A DNA stretch of 64,000 bases from Mycobacterium sp. ELW1 (GCF_008329905.1 NZ_CP032155.1:3782001-3846000); one strand, 5' to 3'; positions 45,209-55,021 are shown, counted from the first letter of the stretch. Notes: a model not told the origin generated them from the sequence alone. A program made the numbers and translations.

Positions 45209-47335
45209 TCACTCCGCCTTGTGGAATCCGTTCGCCTGCGCGAGTTCCTCACTGGCGAACCACACTTCGGGCACGGTGTGGTCGTAGAGCGCCGAGTCCG
45301 GGGTGTAGTACAGCCCCGAATGCGTATTGGCCTTGACCACATACCCCTCGGGCGCCTGATACGGATCCGACAGCGGAAGGTGGATCGCCGGGCGATTGGC
45401 TGCGGCTTCGGCGTGCACGTCGGACTGCAGGACCTCTGCCGGCTGGGTGGAGTCTTCTTCCTCGATGTCGACGACGTCGGACTCGAGAATCTCCTCCGGT
45501 GCCGGCTCGGGCGCCAGTGGGGTCTCCGGCTCCGCGGCGCGACGACGCCGCGGCGTGCCGAGCTCGCCCATGTCGAGTCGCCACATCGATTGCGACTCTC
45601 CGAGATTCACCGCCGCATGCCGGCCTGAATCGCTCGATTCGTCGTCGTCTTCGACTTCCTCGACCTCGGCGTACTCGAGTTCCGCGGGCACCTCGTCGGC
45701 TTCCTCAGCCTCGTACCCGCCGGTTTCGGCAGCCTCGGCGGGAATGCGGGTCGGCGTGGTGTCGATGGCGTCCTGATCGCCGTCGAACACGTCCTCGGGT
45801 CCGGGTTGAGACTTCTCGTCTCCCTCGGGCGCCCAGCCGAAGCCCGGCGCAGCGGCGACCTGCGGGACGCCGCCGTCGGGATAGGTCGAGAAGCGCGAGG
45901 CCGCCGCCGCGTCGGCCTCACCGGCCACCTCACTGGGCCAGTGATCGTCGTCGTCGTAGTCCTCGAAGTCGTCGTCGATCTCCTCGCCACCGCTACGGCG
46001 GCGCTGCAGCCACAGCACGCCCAGGCCGATCACGGCCAGCAACAACAGGACCGGGACGATGATCAGCAGCCACCACCAGTGGAAGGTGGAACCGCTGCCG
46101 GACTTGGCGCCCGACTGGCCGGCCTGCGGCCCGGCAGCCGGAACCTGAACGCCGGACAGCGAACCGGCGAGCTCCGGCGGTTTGGTCGTGAACGTGTTGC
46201 TGGCCTTGTTCCAGGAGATTTCGCCACCACTGAACTTCTGCGTCACGGTGTCGCCGTTGACGCTCTGCTCGCCGGTCGGCACTCCCAGCTTGCCAGTTGC
46301 CCCGCCCAGCTTGGTCCAGGCGGCGTTGATCGCACCGCGCACCACGATGGCGCCGTTGTCGGGCGTCCAGAAGATCACCGGTTTGTCAGCGGCGCTGAAG
46401 GCGCTGACCCGGCTGTTGGGCGCGCCGCCGTCGGCTTCGGTCCCGGTCGGCAGGCCCAGGTCGCCGGTCGGCCCACCCTGCGCCTCGTACTTGGCCAGGA
46501 TCGCGCCCGTCACCGCATGCGCGCCGGTGGCCGGTGAGTAGAAGATCTTGCCGCCCGCGTAATCCTGGGCGGCGCCGTCGGTGCCGATGGCCTGCTGGGC
46601 TCCTTGGCGGGCACCGAGCGGTCCCGCGAGGCCCCCGGCGGCCCGCCAGGCCTGGTTGATCGCCGTCGTCGCGTCGCTGGGTACCTCGACACCGGTCAAG
46701 TTGCCAGCGAGCTCGGGCGGCACGGTGGTGAAAGTCTTCGCGGCGGTGTCATAGGAGATCTCGCCGCCGGTGAACTTCTGGCTGATCACCGTGCCGTTGA
46801 AGGTCTCATCCTCGGTGGGGACGCCCATCGTGCCTGCCGAGCCACCGAGCTTGTCCCACGCCGCGTTGATGGCGCCGCGTACCACCCACGCGCCGGTCGC
46901 GGGTGTCCAGAAAATGGCCGGCTTGTCGCTGGCACTGAACGTGCTGACCTGGCTGTCCGGCCCGACCAGACCCGCGACCGCGTCGATGGTGGGGAATCCG
47001 AGGTCGCTGTCGGCGGCACCGCCGAGCGCCTGGTACTTGTCCAGGACTGCCCCGAAGAGCAGGTGGGCGCCGGTGGCCGGAGTGAAGAAGATCTTGCCGC
47101 CGCTGAAGTTCTGCGCGAATCCGTCGCCGACGGCGTAGACGTCGCCGTCCTTGGTGCCTACCGGCGAACCATCGCCGCCTGCGGTCTCCCACGCCTGATT
47201 GATGGCGTCGCCCGCATCGGTTTCCGGACTCGCGATCGCCCCGGGCGCCCACAGCAGCGCGGCCGCAGCCGTCGCGAAGACGCCGAGCGCCATCCGCCCG
47301 ACGCCTCTACTGAGACGACTTCCAAGCCTGGTCAT
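45209..47335 (-). CDS. LGFP-repeat membrane protein with acidic cytosolic tail
   Basis: 708 aa. Signal peptide about 1-36. Two similar extracytoplasmic halves (about 40-210 and 220-395) carry LGFP-type units (LGFPT, MGVPT, LGLPT, LGVPT; GGKIFFTPATGAH twice), which in corynebacteria tie proteins to the cell wall or mycolate layer. One membrane helix (about 418-440, rich in L/V/I) is followed by a very acidic cytosolic region (about 450-640). The last 40 residues form a module with YYTPDS and VWFASEELAQANGF, seen at the C-termini of some actinobacterial proteins (the so-called sunset motif). Role unknown. Confidence 0.9.
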   Translation of the reverse strand: MTRLGSRLSRGVGRMALGVFATAAAALLWAPGAIASPETDAGDAINQAWETAGGDGSPVGTKDGDVYAVGDGFAQNFSGGKIFFTPATGAHLLFGAVLDKYQALGGAADSDLGFPTIDAVAGLVGPDSQVSTFSASDKPAIFWTPATGAWVVRGAINAAWDKLGGSAGTMGVPTEDETFNGTVISQKFTGGEISYDTAAKTFTTVPPELAGNLTGVEVPSDATTAINQAWRAAGGLAGPLGARQGAQQAIGTDGAAQDYAGGKIFYSPATGAHAVTGAILAKYEAQGGPTGDLGLPTGTEADGGAPNSRVSAFSAADKPVIFWTPDNGAIVVRGAINAAWTKLGGATGKLGVPTGEQSVNGDTVTQKFSGGEISWNKASNTFTTKPPELAGSLSGVQVPAAGPQAGQSGAKSGSGSTFHWWWLLIIVPVLLLLAVIGLGVLWLQRRRSGGEEIDDDFEDYDDDDHWPSEVAGEADAAAASRFSTYPDGGVPQVAAAPGFGWAPEGDEKSQPGPEDVFDGDQDAIDTTPTRIPAEAAETGGYEAEEADEVPAELEYAEVEEVEDDDESSDSGRHAAVNLGESQSMWRLDMGELGTPRRRRAAEPETPLAPEPAPEEILESDVVDIEEEDSTQPAEVLQSDVHAEAAANRPAIHLPLSDPYQAPEGYVVKANTHSGLYYTPDSALYDHTVPEVWFASEELAQANGFHKAE

Positions 47336-47542
47336 GCACTCTCCCCGCAGTGTCGGTCAAGATGCTTCCCCTCATCCTCCGCGTCAACTGTGCTTCAGCA
47401 CCTCACGACACGCGGCGTTTCGACGAGATAACCGACGCGTTGACGGGGGAAAACACCCGAAATCCCCAGGACAAACCGGGGCGCATCACCAGCGCCCTCC
47501 GCTTCGGCAGCCGAGTGACGGGGAACCAAAACCGCAGTTCAG

Positions 47543-47556
47543 CCCCGCTTGCGGGG
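47543..47556 (-). terminator. Hairpin directly after the fadE20 stop
   Basis: CCCCGC and GCGGGG arms with AA between, starting one base after the TGA of fadE20. Then a few T residues in GGTTTTGG. The remaining 207 bp up to the LGFP gene start (47336) hold no clear gene; they carry the upstream region of the LGFP gene. Confidence 0.55.
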
Positions 47557-48729
47557 TCAGACGCCCAGGCTGCGGCCGATGATCTCTTTCATGATCTCGG
47601 TGGTGCCGCCGTAAATCGTCTGGACGCGGGCATCGAGGTAGGCCTTGGCCACCGGATATTCGCGCATGTAGCCATAACCGCCGTGCAACTGCAGGCAGCG
47701 GTCGACGAGATGAACCTGCTTCTCGGCCGCGTACCACTTGGCCATCGAGGCCTGCTCGGCGGTCAGCTTGCCGTCGAGGTGCAGCCGGATGAACTCGTCG
47801 ACCATGATGCGGATGGCGGTGGCTTCGGTGGCCAACTCGGCCAGCAGGAAGCGGCTGTTCTGCTGGCTGCCGATCGGCTTGCCGAACGCCTTGCGCTCCT
47901 TGGTGTACTGCAGGGTCTGTTCGAGGACGCTCTCCATGGCGGCAGCCGCCATCACCGCGATGTTCAGGCGCTCCTGCGGCAGGTTCTGCATCAGGTAGAT
48001 GAAGCCCTGGCCCTCCTCGCCGAGGAGGTTCTCGACAGGGACCTTGACGTCGGTGAAGGACAGTTCGGCCGTGTCCTGCGCGTCCAGGCCGATCTTGTCC
48101 AGGTGGCGGCCACGCTCGAAGCCCTCCATGCCGCGCTCGACGACCAGCAGTGAGAAGCCCAGCGCGCCCTTCTCGGGGTCGGTCTGGGCCACCACGATCA
48201 CCAGATCGGAGTTGATGCCGTTGGTGATGAACGTCTTCGAGCCGTTGAGCACGTAGTGATCACCCTGCTTGACCGCGCGGGTCTTGATGCCCTGCAGGTC
48301 GCTGCCGGTGCCGGGCTCGGTCATCGCGATCGCGGTGATGTACTCGCCGCTGCAGAACTTGGGCAGCCAGCGCTGCTTCTGCTCCTCGGTGGTCAACTCC
48401 AGCAGGTACGGCGCGACGACATCGTTGTGCAGGCCGAACCCGAGCCCGCTGTAGCGGGCCGCCGCGGTCTCCTCGGTCAGGATGACGTTGTAGCGGAAGT
48501 CCGCGTTGCCGCCGCCGCCGAACTCCTCCGGCACGGCCATCCCGAGGAAGCCCTGCTTGCCGGCTTCCAACCAGACGCCGCGGTCGACGATCTTGTCCTT
48601 CTCCCACTGGTCGTGGAACGGCGCGACGTGCCGCTCGAGGAACGACCGGTAGGCCTCGCGGAACAGTTCGTGCTCGGGCTCGAACAGGGTCCGCTCGTAC
48701 TTGACGGTTGCGTTCTTCTCGACAGCCAT
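47557..48729 (-). CDS. fadE20: Acyl-CoA dehydrogenase, long-chain type
   Basis: 390 aa from ATG 48729 with GGAGGGAAG upstream. FAD enzyme of beta-oxidation or related dehydrogenation. GGYGYMREYPVAKAYLD and IYGGTTEIM near the C-terminus. In most members the last motif reads YEGT and its glutamate is the base; glycine stands here, as in LCAD-like enzymes, whose base is a glutamate in the AMESVLEQTL helix, present here. Electron acceptor likely ETF. A palindromic operator precedes the -10. Confidence 0.93.
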   Translation of the reverse strand: MAVEKNATVKYERTLFEPEHELFREAYRSFLERHVAPFHDQWEKDKIVDRGVWLEAGKQGFLGMAVPEEFGGGGNADFRYNVILTEETAAARYSGLGFGLHNDVVAPYLLELTTEEQKQRWLPKFCSGEYITAIAMTEPGTGSDLQGIKTRAVKQGDHYVLNGSKTFITNGINSDLVIVVAQTDPEKGALGFSLLVVERGMEGFERGRHLDKIGLDAQDTAELSFTDVKVPVENLLGEEGQGFIYLMQNLPQERLNIAVMAAAAMESVLEQTLQYTKERKAFGKPIGSQQNSRFLLAELATEATAIRIMVDEFIRLHLDGKLTAEQASMAKWYAAEKQVHLVDRCLQLHGGYGYMREYPVAKAYLDARVQTIYGGTTEIMKEIIGRSLGV

Positions 48730-48764
48730 GACTTCCCTCCGGACGCGCTGTGGGTTTGTAGACG

Positions 48765-48770
48765 AGGATA
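48765..48770 (-). promoter_or_regulatory. -10 element of fadE20
   Basis: TATCCT on the minus strand, 36-41 bp before the ATG, directly downstream of the operator. Confidence 0.5.
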
Positions 48771-48788
48771 ACCAACCGGATGGTTGGT
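48771..48788. promoter_or_regulatory. Palindromic operator (TetR-type) before fadE20
   Basis: ACCAACC-GGAT-GGTTGGT, with perfect 7-bp arms. It occupies the -10/-35 spacer of fadE20 and lies about 65 bp before the -10 of the divergent molybdoenzyme gene. Form is typical of TetR-family operators controlling acyl-CoA genes. Confidence 0.7.
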
Positions 48789-48853
48789 CACCACGGTGGC
48801 CCCGTGCGACGGCCGACGGATTTGCCAAAGTCGCTGGTGGAAGCGTCGCCGCT

Positions 48854-48859
48854 TAGACT
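48854..48859 (+). promoter_or_regulatory. -10 element of the leaderless molybdoenzyme gene
   Basis: TAGACT ends 6 nt before GTG 48866. Confidence 0.55.
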
Positions 48860-48865
48860 CCTGGG

Positions 48866-51148
48866 GTGCCCGACGCCCGCAGCAGCCTGACTCACTGGGG
48901 TGCGTTTCGCGCCGACGTTGCCGACGGCGAAATCCTCGCGGTGACCCCGTTTCCCGGCGACACCGACCCGTCTCCCCTGCTCGGCAACCTGCCCGGGTCG
49001 CTACGACATTCCTCGCGCATCGCCACACCCGCCGTCCGCCGCGGATGGCTGCGCGACGGCCCCGGGCCCACCAGCGCCCGCGGCGCCGACGAGTTCGTCG
49101 CGCTGGACTGGGACGAACTGACGGAGCTTCTCGCCGGCGAACTGCGCCGGGTGGTCGACACCTACGGCAACGAGGCCATCTACGGCGGGTCCTACGGCTG
49201 GGCCAGCGCGGGCCGGTTCCACCACGCCCAGAGCCAGGTGCACCGATTCCTGAAACTACTTGGCGGATATACGTTTTCGCGGCACTCCTACAGCCTGGGC
49301 GCCACCGGCGTGATCATGCCGCGGGTGGTCGGTACTCACGACGACCTGTTCAAACGGTCCACCGAATGGAACGTCATCGTCGAGCACACCGACCTGCTGG
49401 TCTGCTTCGGCGGCGTGAACCTGAAGAACACCGGGATCAACCACGGCGGCACCACCGGGCACCCGGCCCGCGAAGCGCTGGACCGGTTCCGGGCCGACGG
49501 CGGAAAGATCGTCTCAATCAGCCCGCTGCGCAGCGACGTCGACGGTGAGTGCGAGTGGTTGCCGGCCGTCCCCGGCACCGACGTGGCGATCATGTTGGCC
49601 CTTGCCTACGTGCTGGCCACCGCGAACCTCGCCGACCGCGAGTTCCTCGACACCTACTGCACCGGCTACGAGCAGTTCGAGCGGTATCTGCTCGGCGCCG
49701 ATGACGGCGTGCCGAAATCGCCGCAGTGGGCCGCCGCGCTCTGCGGCATCGACGCCGCGGTGCTCACCGACCTGGCCACCAGGATGGCCGCGCAGCGCAC
49801 GATCGTCACCGTCAGCTGGTCACTGCAGCGCGTCCGACACGGCGAGCAGGCGCCGTGGATGGGGCTGACGCTGGCGGCCATGCTCGGCCAGATCGGCCTT
49901 CCCGGAGGCGGATTCGGCCACGGGTACGGCTCGATGAACGAACCCGGCCTGCCTCCGCTGCGGCATCGGCTGCCGTCGCTGCCGCAGGGGCTCAACCCGG
50001 TTCGCACGTTCATCCCGGTCGCGGCGATCAGCGACATGCTGCTGCACCCCGGTGAGACGTTCACCTACAACGGCCGCACCCTGACCTACCCCGACATCAA
50101 ATGCGTGTACTGGGCCGGCGGCAATCCCTTCCACCACCACCAGAACCTGCCGCGGCTGCGTCGCGCATTGGGCCGCGTCGACACCGTGGTGCTACACGAG
50201 CCGTACTGGACGCCGATGGCCCGGCACGCCGATATCGTCGTCCCGTCCACCACCGCGTTCGAACGCGACGACTTTTCCGGGTCCCGAAACGACCCTCTGC
50301 TGGTGGCGATGCCCGCACTGGCGCCGCCCTACGCCCAGTCCCGCGACGACTACACCACCTTCGCCGCGCTCGCCGAGCGGCTGGGCTTCGGCGAGCAGTT
50401 CACTTCGGGCCGCACCGCACGGCAGTGGCTGAAGCACATGTACGAAAAGTGGTCGGCAGAAATCGATTTCGCGGTTCCCGACTTCGACCAGTTCTGGGCC
50501 GACGGCGTCCTGCGGCTTCCCGTGGAGACCGGACTGACCCTGCTGGCCGACTTCCGCGCCGACCCGCAGGGGCATGCGTTGGCCACCCCGAGCGGCAAGA
50601 TCGAGATCTACTCCGACGACATCGCGGGCTTCGAATATCCGGACTGCGCCGGTCACCCCCGCTGGTATGAACCCGTCGAATGGCTGGGTGGCGAACGTGC
50701 CCAACGCTTTCCGCTTCACCTGATCGCCAACCAGCCGGCCACCCGGTTGCACGGCCAGCTCGACGGAGGCGCGGTGAGCCAGAACGCGAAAGTCCAGGGC
50801 CGCGAACCCATCCGGATGCATCCGTCCGACGCCGCGCAGCGCGAACTGGCCGACGGCGACGTGGTGCGGGTGTTCAACGACCGCGGATCGTGTCTGGCCG
50901 GGCTGGTCATCGACGAGGCGCTGCGGCCGCAGGTGGTGCAGCTGTCGACCGGAGCGTGGTACGACCCGCTGGATCCCTCGGACCCGGATTCGATGTGCGT
51001 GCACGGCAATCCCAACGTGCTGACCGACGACGTGGGCACCTCGTCGCTGGCCCGGGGCTGCACCGGCGCCGCGGTGCTGGTGCAGGTGGAGAAATTCGCC
51101 GGTCCGCTGCCACCGGTTCGGGCGCACCAGCCACCGGTGATCCGATAG
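48866..51148 (+). CDS. Molybdopterin oxidoreductase, biotin-sulfoxide-reductase type
   Basis: 760 aa; DMSO-reductase family, BisC/TorA branch. The Mo-ligand serine is in YGGSYGWASAGRFHHA (about 104-119). bis-MGD contacts such as SWSLQRVRHGEQ (about 315) and WAGGNPFHHHQN (about 420) are present. No twin-arginine leader and no N-terminal Fe-S cysteines, so a cytosolic single-subunit enzyme reducing S- or N-oxides (biotin or methionine sulfoxide) is likely. GTG 48866 is probably leaderless. Electron donor unknown. Confidence 0.9.
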   Translation: MPDARSSLTHWGAFRADVADGEILAVTPFPGDTDPSPLLGNLPGSLRHSSRIATPAVRRGWLRDGPGPTSARGADEFVALDWDELTELLAGELRRVVDTYGNEAIYGGSYGWASAGRFHHAQSQVHRFLKLLGGYTFSRHSYSLGATGVIMPRVVGTHDDLFKRSTEWNVIVEHTDLLVCFGGVNLKNTGINHGGTTGHPAREALDRFRADGGKIVSISPLRSDVDGECEWLPAVPGTDVAIMLALAYVLATANLADREFLDTYCTGYEQFERYLLGADDGVPKSPQWAAALCGIDAAVLTDLATRMAAQRTIVTVSWSLQRVRHGEQAPWMGLTLAAMLGQIGLPGGGFGHGYGSMNEPGLPPLRHRLPSLPQGLNPVRTFIPVAAISDMLLHPGETFTYNGRTLTYPDIKCVYWAGGNPFHHHQNLPRLRRALGRVDTVVLHEPYWTPMARHADIVVPSTTAFERDDFSGSRNDPLLVAMPALAPPYAQSRDDYTTFAALAERLGFGEQFTSGRTARQWLKHMYEKWSAEIDFAVPDFDQFWADGVLRLPVETGLTLLADFRADPQGHALATPSGKIEIYSDDIAGFEYPDCAGHPRWYEPVEWLGGERAQRFPLHLIANQPATRLHGQLDGGAVSQNAKVQGREPIRMHPSDAAQRELADGDVVRVFNDRGSCLAGLVIDEALRPQVVQLSTGAWYDPLDPSDPDSMCVHGNPNVLTDDVGTSSLARGCTGAAVLVQVEKFAGPLPPVRAHQPPVIR

Positions 51149-51244
51149 CCGGTTTTCTCAGCTTTTTCTCACATTCCACTCACGGCATAAGTGCGCTCAT
51201 GCCATGATCGCAGCAATCTCGATATCGCTAAAGAAAGTTTGCTG

Positions 51245-52678
51245 ATGCGTAAAAATCTCCGCACCGCCGCACGCTCGGCGATGGTGGCCGTCCTGGCCAC
51301 ACTCGCCGCGATCGTTCTCGCAGTTACCAGCACGATCACCTCGGCGGTCAGCCTGGCGGCGGTGGCGCTGATCGTTCCCGGCACCGGCACCCCTGACCCG
51401 TCGGTGCCACCGCTTGGCACTAACTACATGCAGAACGCAGTGAATTACTACATCCAGCCGCTGGATCCGGCCTGCGCGACGGTGTGCACACCCGAGCCGG
51501 TGCCCTACACCGCGCAGTTCTGGCCGTTCCCGTTCGCGGGCTGGGGCGGCCTCAACGGGGCGAAGTGGAACGTGTCGGTGGCCAGCGGCGTGCAGAGCCT
51601 CAACGACCAGATCGACGCCGCCAACACAGCCGACCCGGGCGGCGACGTCGTGATCTTCGGCTACTCGCAAGGCGCGACGGTCTCCAACATCGTCAAGCGC
51701 CAGCTCGCCGACGCCAACGGCGGAGTCATCCCCGACCGGTACTCCTTCGTCCTGATCGGTGACCCACAACGTCCGAACGGCGGCCTGTTCGAGCGCCTGG
51801 CGTGGCTGGGCACGGTGCCGGTCCTGGACGCCACCTTCGGTCAGCCGGCTCCCACCGACACCACGGTGCTGCCAGCGGTGAACACCACTGACATCGCGTT
51901 CCAGTACGACGGCGTCGCCGACTTCCCGGCCAATCCGCTCAACCTGCTGGCCGACCTGAACGCGCTCGCCGGGTTCTGGTACATCCACGGCAACTACCTC
52001 TCCCCGCGCGGCACCCAGCCGTCCACCGAACTCCCCTACGGCTACACGATTCCCGAACTCGAGCAGGCCATCGACTGCTCGCAGAGCCCGAAGAACTGCC
52101 AGACCTACAACGACACGCTCTACATCACGATCCCGGCCAAGACGCTGCCGATCATGCAGCCGCTGCTGGACATCGGCGCCGCGACCGGCACCACCGCGAT
52201 CATCAAGCCGTTCGTGGACCTGATCTCACCGGTCACCCGCGTGCTGATCGAAACCGGTTATGACCGAAGCAATTACGGTCAGCCGACGCCGTTCACCATC
52301 TTCACTCCGATCAACCCGGTGAAGCTGAGCGTCGACCTCGCCAAGGCCGCCGTGCAGGGTATCCACGACGCGCTCGGTGACCTCGGTGTGGCGGTCCCCG
52401 CGGCGCCGTCGGCACCGGCGTCGACCTCGGGGAGCACGCTGGCCGCTGCGACGACCAGCGAGCCTGCCGCTCAGAAGGCGGCCACCGAGACCGTGTCCAA
52501 GCCGGTGCAACGCAAGGCATCTGCGAAGCCCAGCCTCACGGCCAAGTCTGCGAAGCCCAAGACCGGTGACGAGGTCAAGAGCTCCGGCAAGCCGGCGAAG
52601 TCGGGCACCGGCAAGAGCGGAAAGCCCACAGCGGCAAGCGCTTCCGGACAGGGCAACTCGGCGAAGGACGCCGCCTAA
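51245..52678 (+). CDS. Secreted PE-PPE-domain serine hydrolase without PE/PPE head
   Basis: 477 aa from ATG 51245. A Sec signal (about 1-45) leads into a PE-PPE-type alpha/beta hydrolase domain (about 40-300). GYSQGA puts the serine at S141; the aspartate of YDGVADFP (about 222) and the histidine of WYIHGNY are triad candidates. The N-terminal PE or PPE segment is absent, as in cutinase-like relatives. The last 100 residues are Ala/Ser/Lys low complexity. Stop overlaps the convergent hflX stop. Likely an esterase or lipase at the cell wall. Confidence 0.87.
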   Translation: MRKNLRTAARSAMVAVLATLAAIVLAVTSTITSAVSLAAVALIVPGTGTPDPSVPPLGTNYMQNAVNYYIQPLDPACATVCTPEPVPYTAQFWPFPFAGWGGLNGAKWNVSVASGVQSLNDQIDAANTADPGGDVVIFGYSQGATVSNIVKRQLADANGGVIPDRYSFVLIGDPQRPNGGLFERLAWLGTVPVLDATFGQPAPTDTTVLPAVNTTDIAFQYDGVADFPANPLNLLADLNALAGFWYIHGNYLSPRGTQPSTELPYGYTIPELEQAIDCSQSPKNCQTYNDTLYITIPAKTLPIMQPLLDIGAATGTTAIIKPFVDLISPVTRVLIETGYDRSNYGQPTPFTIFTPINPVKLSVDLAKAAVQGIHDALGDLGVAVPAAPSAPASTSGSTLAAATTSEPAAQKAATETVSKPVQRKASAKPSLTAKSAKPKTGDEVKSSGKPAKSGTGKSGKPTAASASGQGNSAKDAA

Positions 52679-54090
52679 CTGCTGAACTCGCGCAGGCCTG
52701 CGGCCAGCGCGGCGGGCACCCGGGCTTTCAGGCGGGTGCCCGCTTCGGTGTGCTCGACGGCATCGACGTGCCCGTCGCTGTGCAACCGCGCGACCAGATC
52801 GCCCCGGTCGTACGGGATCGTCACGTCGACGGTGATCTCGCGCGGTTCGACGAGCTCACCGAGCCGGGCGCGCAGCCGCGGCAATCCCTCGCCGGTGTGC
52901 GCCGAGACAAAGACGGCTCCCGGCAGCGCGCGGCGCAACTGAGCCAGCATCAGGTCGTCGGCGGCGTCGATCTTGTTGACCACCAACAGTTCCGGGGCCG
53001 GCGGTGCGTGGTGGTCGTTCTGCACCTCGCGGATGACCTGACGTACTGCCTCGATCTGAGCCAGCGGGTTGCTGTCGGACCCGTCGACCACATGCACCAG
53101 CAGGTCGGCGTCGAGCACCTCTTCCAGGGTGGAGCGGAACGCCTCGACCAGCTGGGTGGGCAGATGCCGGACGAAGCCGACGGTGTCGGTCAGCACGAAC
53201 GGCCGTCCGTCGTCGAATTCGCCTCGGCGAGTGGTCGGTTCGAGGGTGGCGAACAACGCGTTCTGCACCAGCACGCCGGCGCCGGTCAATGCGTTGAGAA
53301 GACTGGACTTGCCGGCGTTGGTGTAGCCGACGATCGCGATCGACGCGGTATCGCTGTGCAGCCGCCGGCTGCGCTGCGTGTCGCGGATCTGCTTCATGTC
53401 CTTGATCTCGCGGCGCAGCTTGGACATCCGTTCGCGGATGCGGCGCCGATCGGTCTCGATCTTGGTCTCACCCGGGCCGCGGGTACCCACACCGCCGCCG
53501 CTGCCGCCGGCGCCGCCGCCCTGGCGGGACATCGATTCACCCCAGCCACGAAGCCGCGGCAGCATGTACTCCATCTGCGCGTAGGCCACCTGCGCCTTGC
53601 CTTCCCGGCTGGTGGCGTGTTGGGCGAAGATGTCGAGGATCAATGCGGTCCGGTCGATGACCTTGACCTTGACCACTTTTTCCAGCGCATTGAGCTGGGC
53701 GGGACTGAGCTCGCCGTCGCAGATCACGGTGTCGGCGCCGGTCGCGATCACGACCTCGCGCAGCTCCTGAGCCTTGCCGGAGCCGATGTAGGTGGACGGG
53801 TCGGGCTTGTCGCGGCGCTGGATCAGCCCTTCGAGCACCTCGGAGCCCGCGGTTTGGGCCAGCGCGGCCAGTTCGGCGAGGCTGGCCTCGGAGTCGGCGG
53901 CGGTGCCCTCGGTCCACACCCCCACCAGGACGACCCGTTCCAGCCGCAGCTGGCGGTACTCGACCTCGGTGATGTCGGTGAGTTCGGTGGACAGCCCGGC
54001 GACGCGCTTGAGGGCGGCGCGGTCTTCGAGCGCGAGCTCGCCGAGGCTGGGATCGGGAGCGTCAGCTTTTGTCATAGGCGTTTCTGTCAT
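52675..54090 (-). CDS. hflX: Ribosome-splitting GTPase
   Basis: 471 aa. N-terminal HflX domain about 50-185, coiled region about 190-225 with a Gly-rich hinge (GGAGGSGGGVG), then the G domain: GYTNAGKSSLLNALTG (G1), DTVGFVRHLPTQL (G3), NKID (G4). Splits stalled ribosomes after stress; in mycobacteria also linked to hypoxia and macrolide response. ATG 54090 is used; ATG 54075 is also possible. Last of the miaA-dapF-hflX row. Confidence 0.93.
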   Translation of the reverse strand: MTETPMTKADAPDPSLGELALEDRAALKRVAGLSTELTDITEVEYRQLRLERVVLVGVWTEGTAADSEASLAELAALAQTAGSEVLEGLIQRRDKPDPSTYIGSGKAQELREVVIATGADTVICDGELSPAQLNALEKVVKVKVIDRTALILDIFAQHATSREGKAQVAYAQMEYMLPRLRGWGESMSRQGGGAGGSGGGVGTRGPGETKIETDRRRIRERMSKLRREIKDMKQIRDTQRSRRLHSDTASIAIVGYTNAGKSSLLNALTGAGVLVQNALFATLEPTTRRGEFDDGRPFVLTDTVGFVRHLPTQLVEAFRSTLEEVLDADLLVHVVDGSDSNPLAQIEAVRQVIREVQNDHHAPPAPELLVVNKIDAADDLMLAQLRRALPGAVFVSAHTGEGLPRLRARLGELVEPREITVDVTIPYDRGDLVARLHSDGHVDAVEHTEAGTRLKARVPAALAAGLREFSS

Positions 54091-54147
54091 AAGCGGTAAT
54101 CGATGGTGCCACGGGAGTCCAACGTCGTGCACCTGAATAACGTGCCG

Positions 54148-55017
54148 TCAGAGTTGGGCCGCCCACCAGGCGTCGGCGAGTTCGCCGTGCGCGACGAGGA
54201 CCGAAGGGCCTCGCAGCGAGCTCGATGTGTGACTGACCTCGACGGTGACCTCCCCGCCGGGGATGCGGACGCGCAGCGTGCCGGTCGACAGATTGAGGTG
54301 GGCCAGGGCCGCGACCGCAGCGGCGACCGTTCCGGTCCCGCAGGAGCGCGTTTCGCCGACACCTCGTTCGTGTACCCGCATGCTGACCGCCCCATCGCGG
54401 GCGATCGTCAGCACCTCGACGTTGACACCGTCCGGAAACTGGCCGCGGTCGAACAGCACCGGCGCGGCGACGTCCAGGTCGGCCAGCGCTTTTTCGGTGA
54501 GGTCGGGATCCAGGCAGGCCAGGTGCGGATTCCCGACGTCGACGCCGACGCCGGTGAAGTGCCTGCCGCCGACGGTGGCGGTGCCGGCCCCGAGCAGGTT
54601 GACTTTGCCCATGTCGACGGTGACCTCGGCCGTCACAGCATCGGCGTGGTGCACGACCACCGGGCGCGGTCCGGCCAGCGTGCCGACCACGAACTCGTCG
54701 CGCTGCTCCAGGCCGCTGGCCCGCAGGTAGTGCGCGAACACCCGGACCCCGTTACCGCACATCTGGGCGATCGAGCCGTCGGCGTTGCGGTAGTCCATGT
54801 ACCAGTCGCCGCTGTCCACGCCTTCGGGCAGCCGGTCCAGCACGCCGGCATCGACGACCGCGCCGGCGGTGGTGACCCGCAGGACGCCGTCGGCGCCCAG
54901 ACCCCGGCGCCGGTCGCACAGCGCTGCCACCGCGGAAGGTGCCAGCTCCAGCTGCGCGTCCAGGTCGGGCAGCAGCACGAAGTCGTTCTCGGTGCCGTGC
55001 CCTTTGGCGAAGATCAC
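54148..55017 (-). CDS. dapF: Diaminopimelate epimerase
   Basis: 289 aa. Interconverts LL- and meso-diaminopimelate for peptidoglycan and lysine. The two catalytic cysteines lie in [13 protein letters not shown] (about 87) and RSCGTGTVA (about 228). GTG 55017 is 4 bp after the miaA stop, so coupling is likely. Confidence 0.96.
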   Translation of the reverse strand: MIFAKGHGTENDFVLLPDLDAQLELAPSAVAALCDRRRGLGADGVLRVTTAGAVVDAGVLDRLPEGVDSGDWYMDYRNADGSIAQMCGNGVRVFAHYLRASGLEQRDEFVVGTLAGPRPVVVHHADAVTAEVTVDMGKVNLLGAGTATVGGRHFTGVGVDVGNPHLACLDPDLTEKALADLDVAAPVLFDRGQFPDGVNVEVLTIARDGAVSMRVHERGVGETRSCGTGTVAAAVAALAHLNLSTGTLRVRIPGGEVTVEVSHTSSSLRGPSVLVAHGELADAWWAAQL

Positions 55018-55021
55018 CTGA

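Noticed and set aside
48729..48866. The operator as a shared bidirectional control site for the molybdoenzyme gene
   Set aside because: It lies about 65 bp from that gene's -10, too far for simple repression. The link is kept only as a possibility.
52750..54099. A 449-codon plus-strand frame across hflX
   Set aside because: Antisense of hflX; composition is that of a shadow frame.
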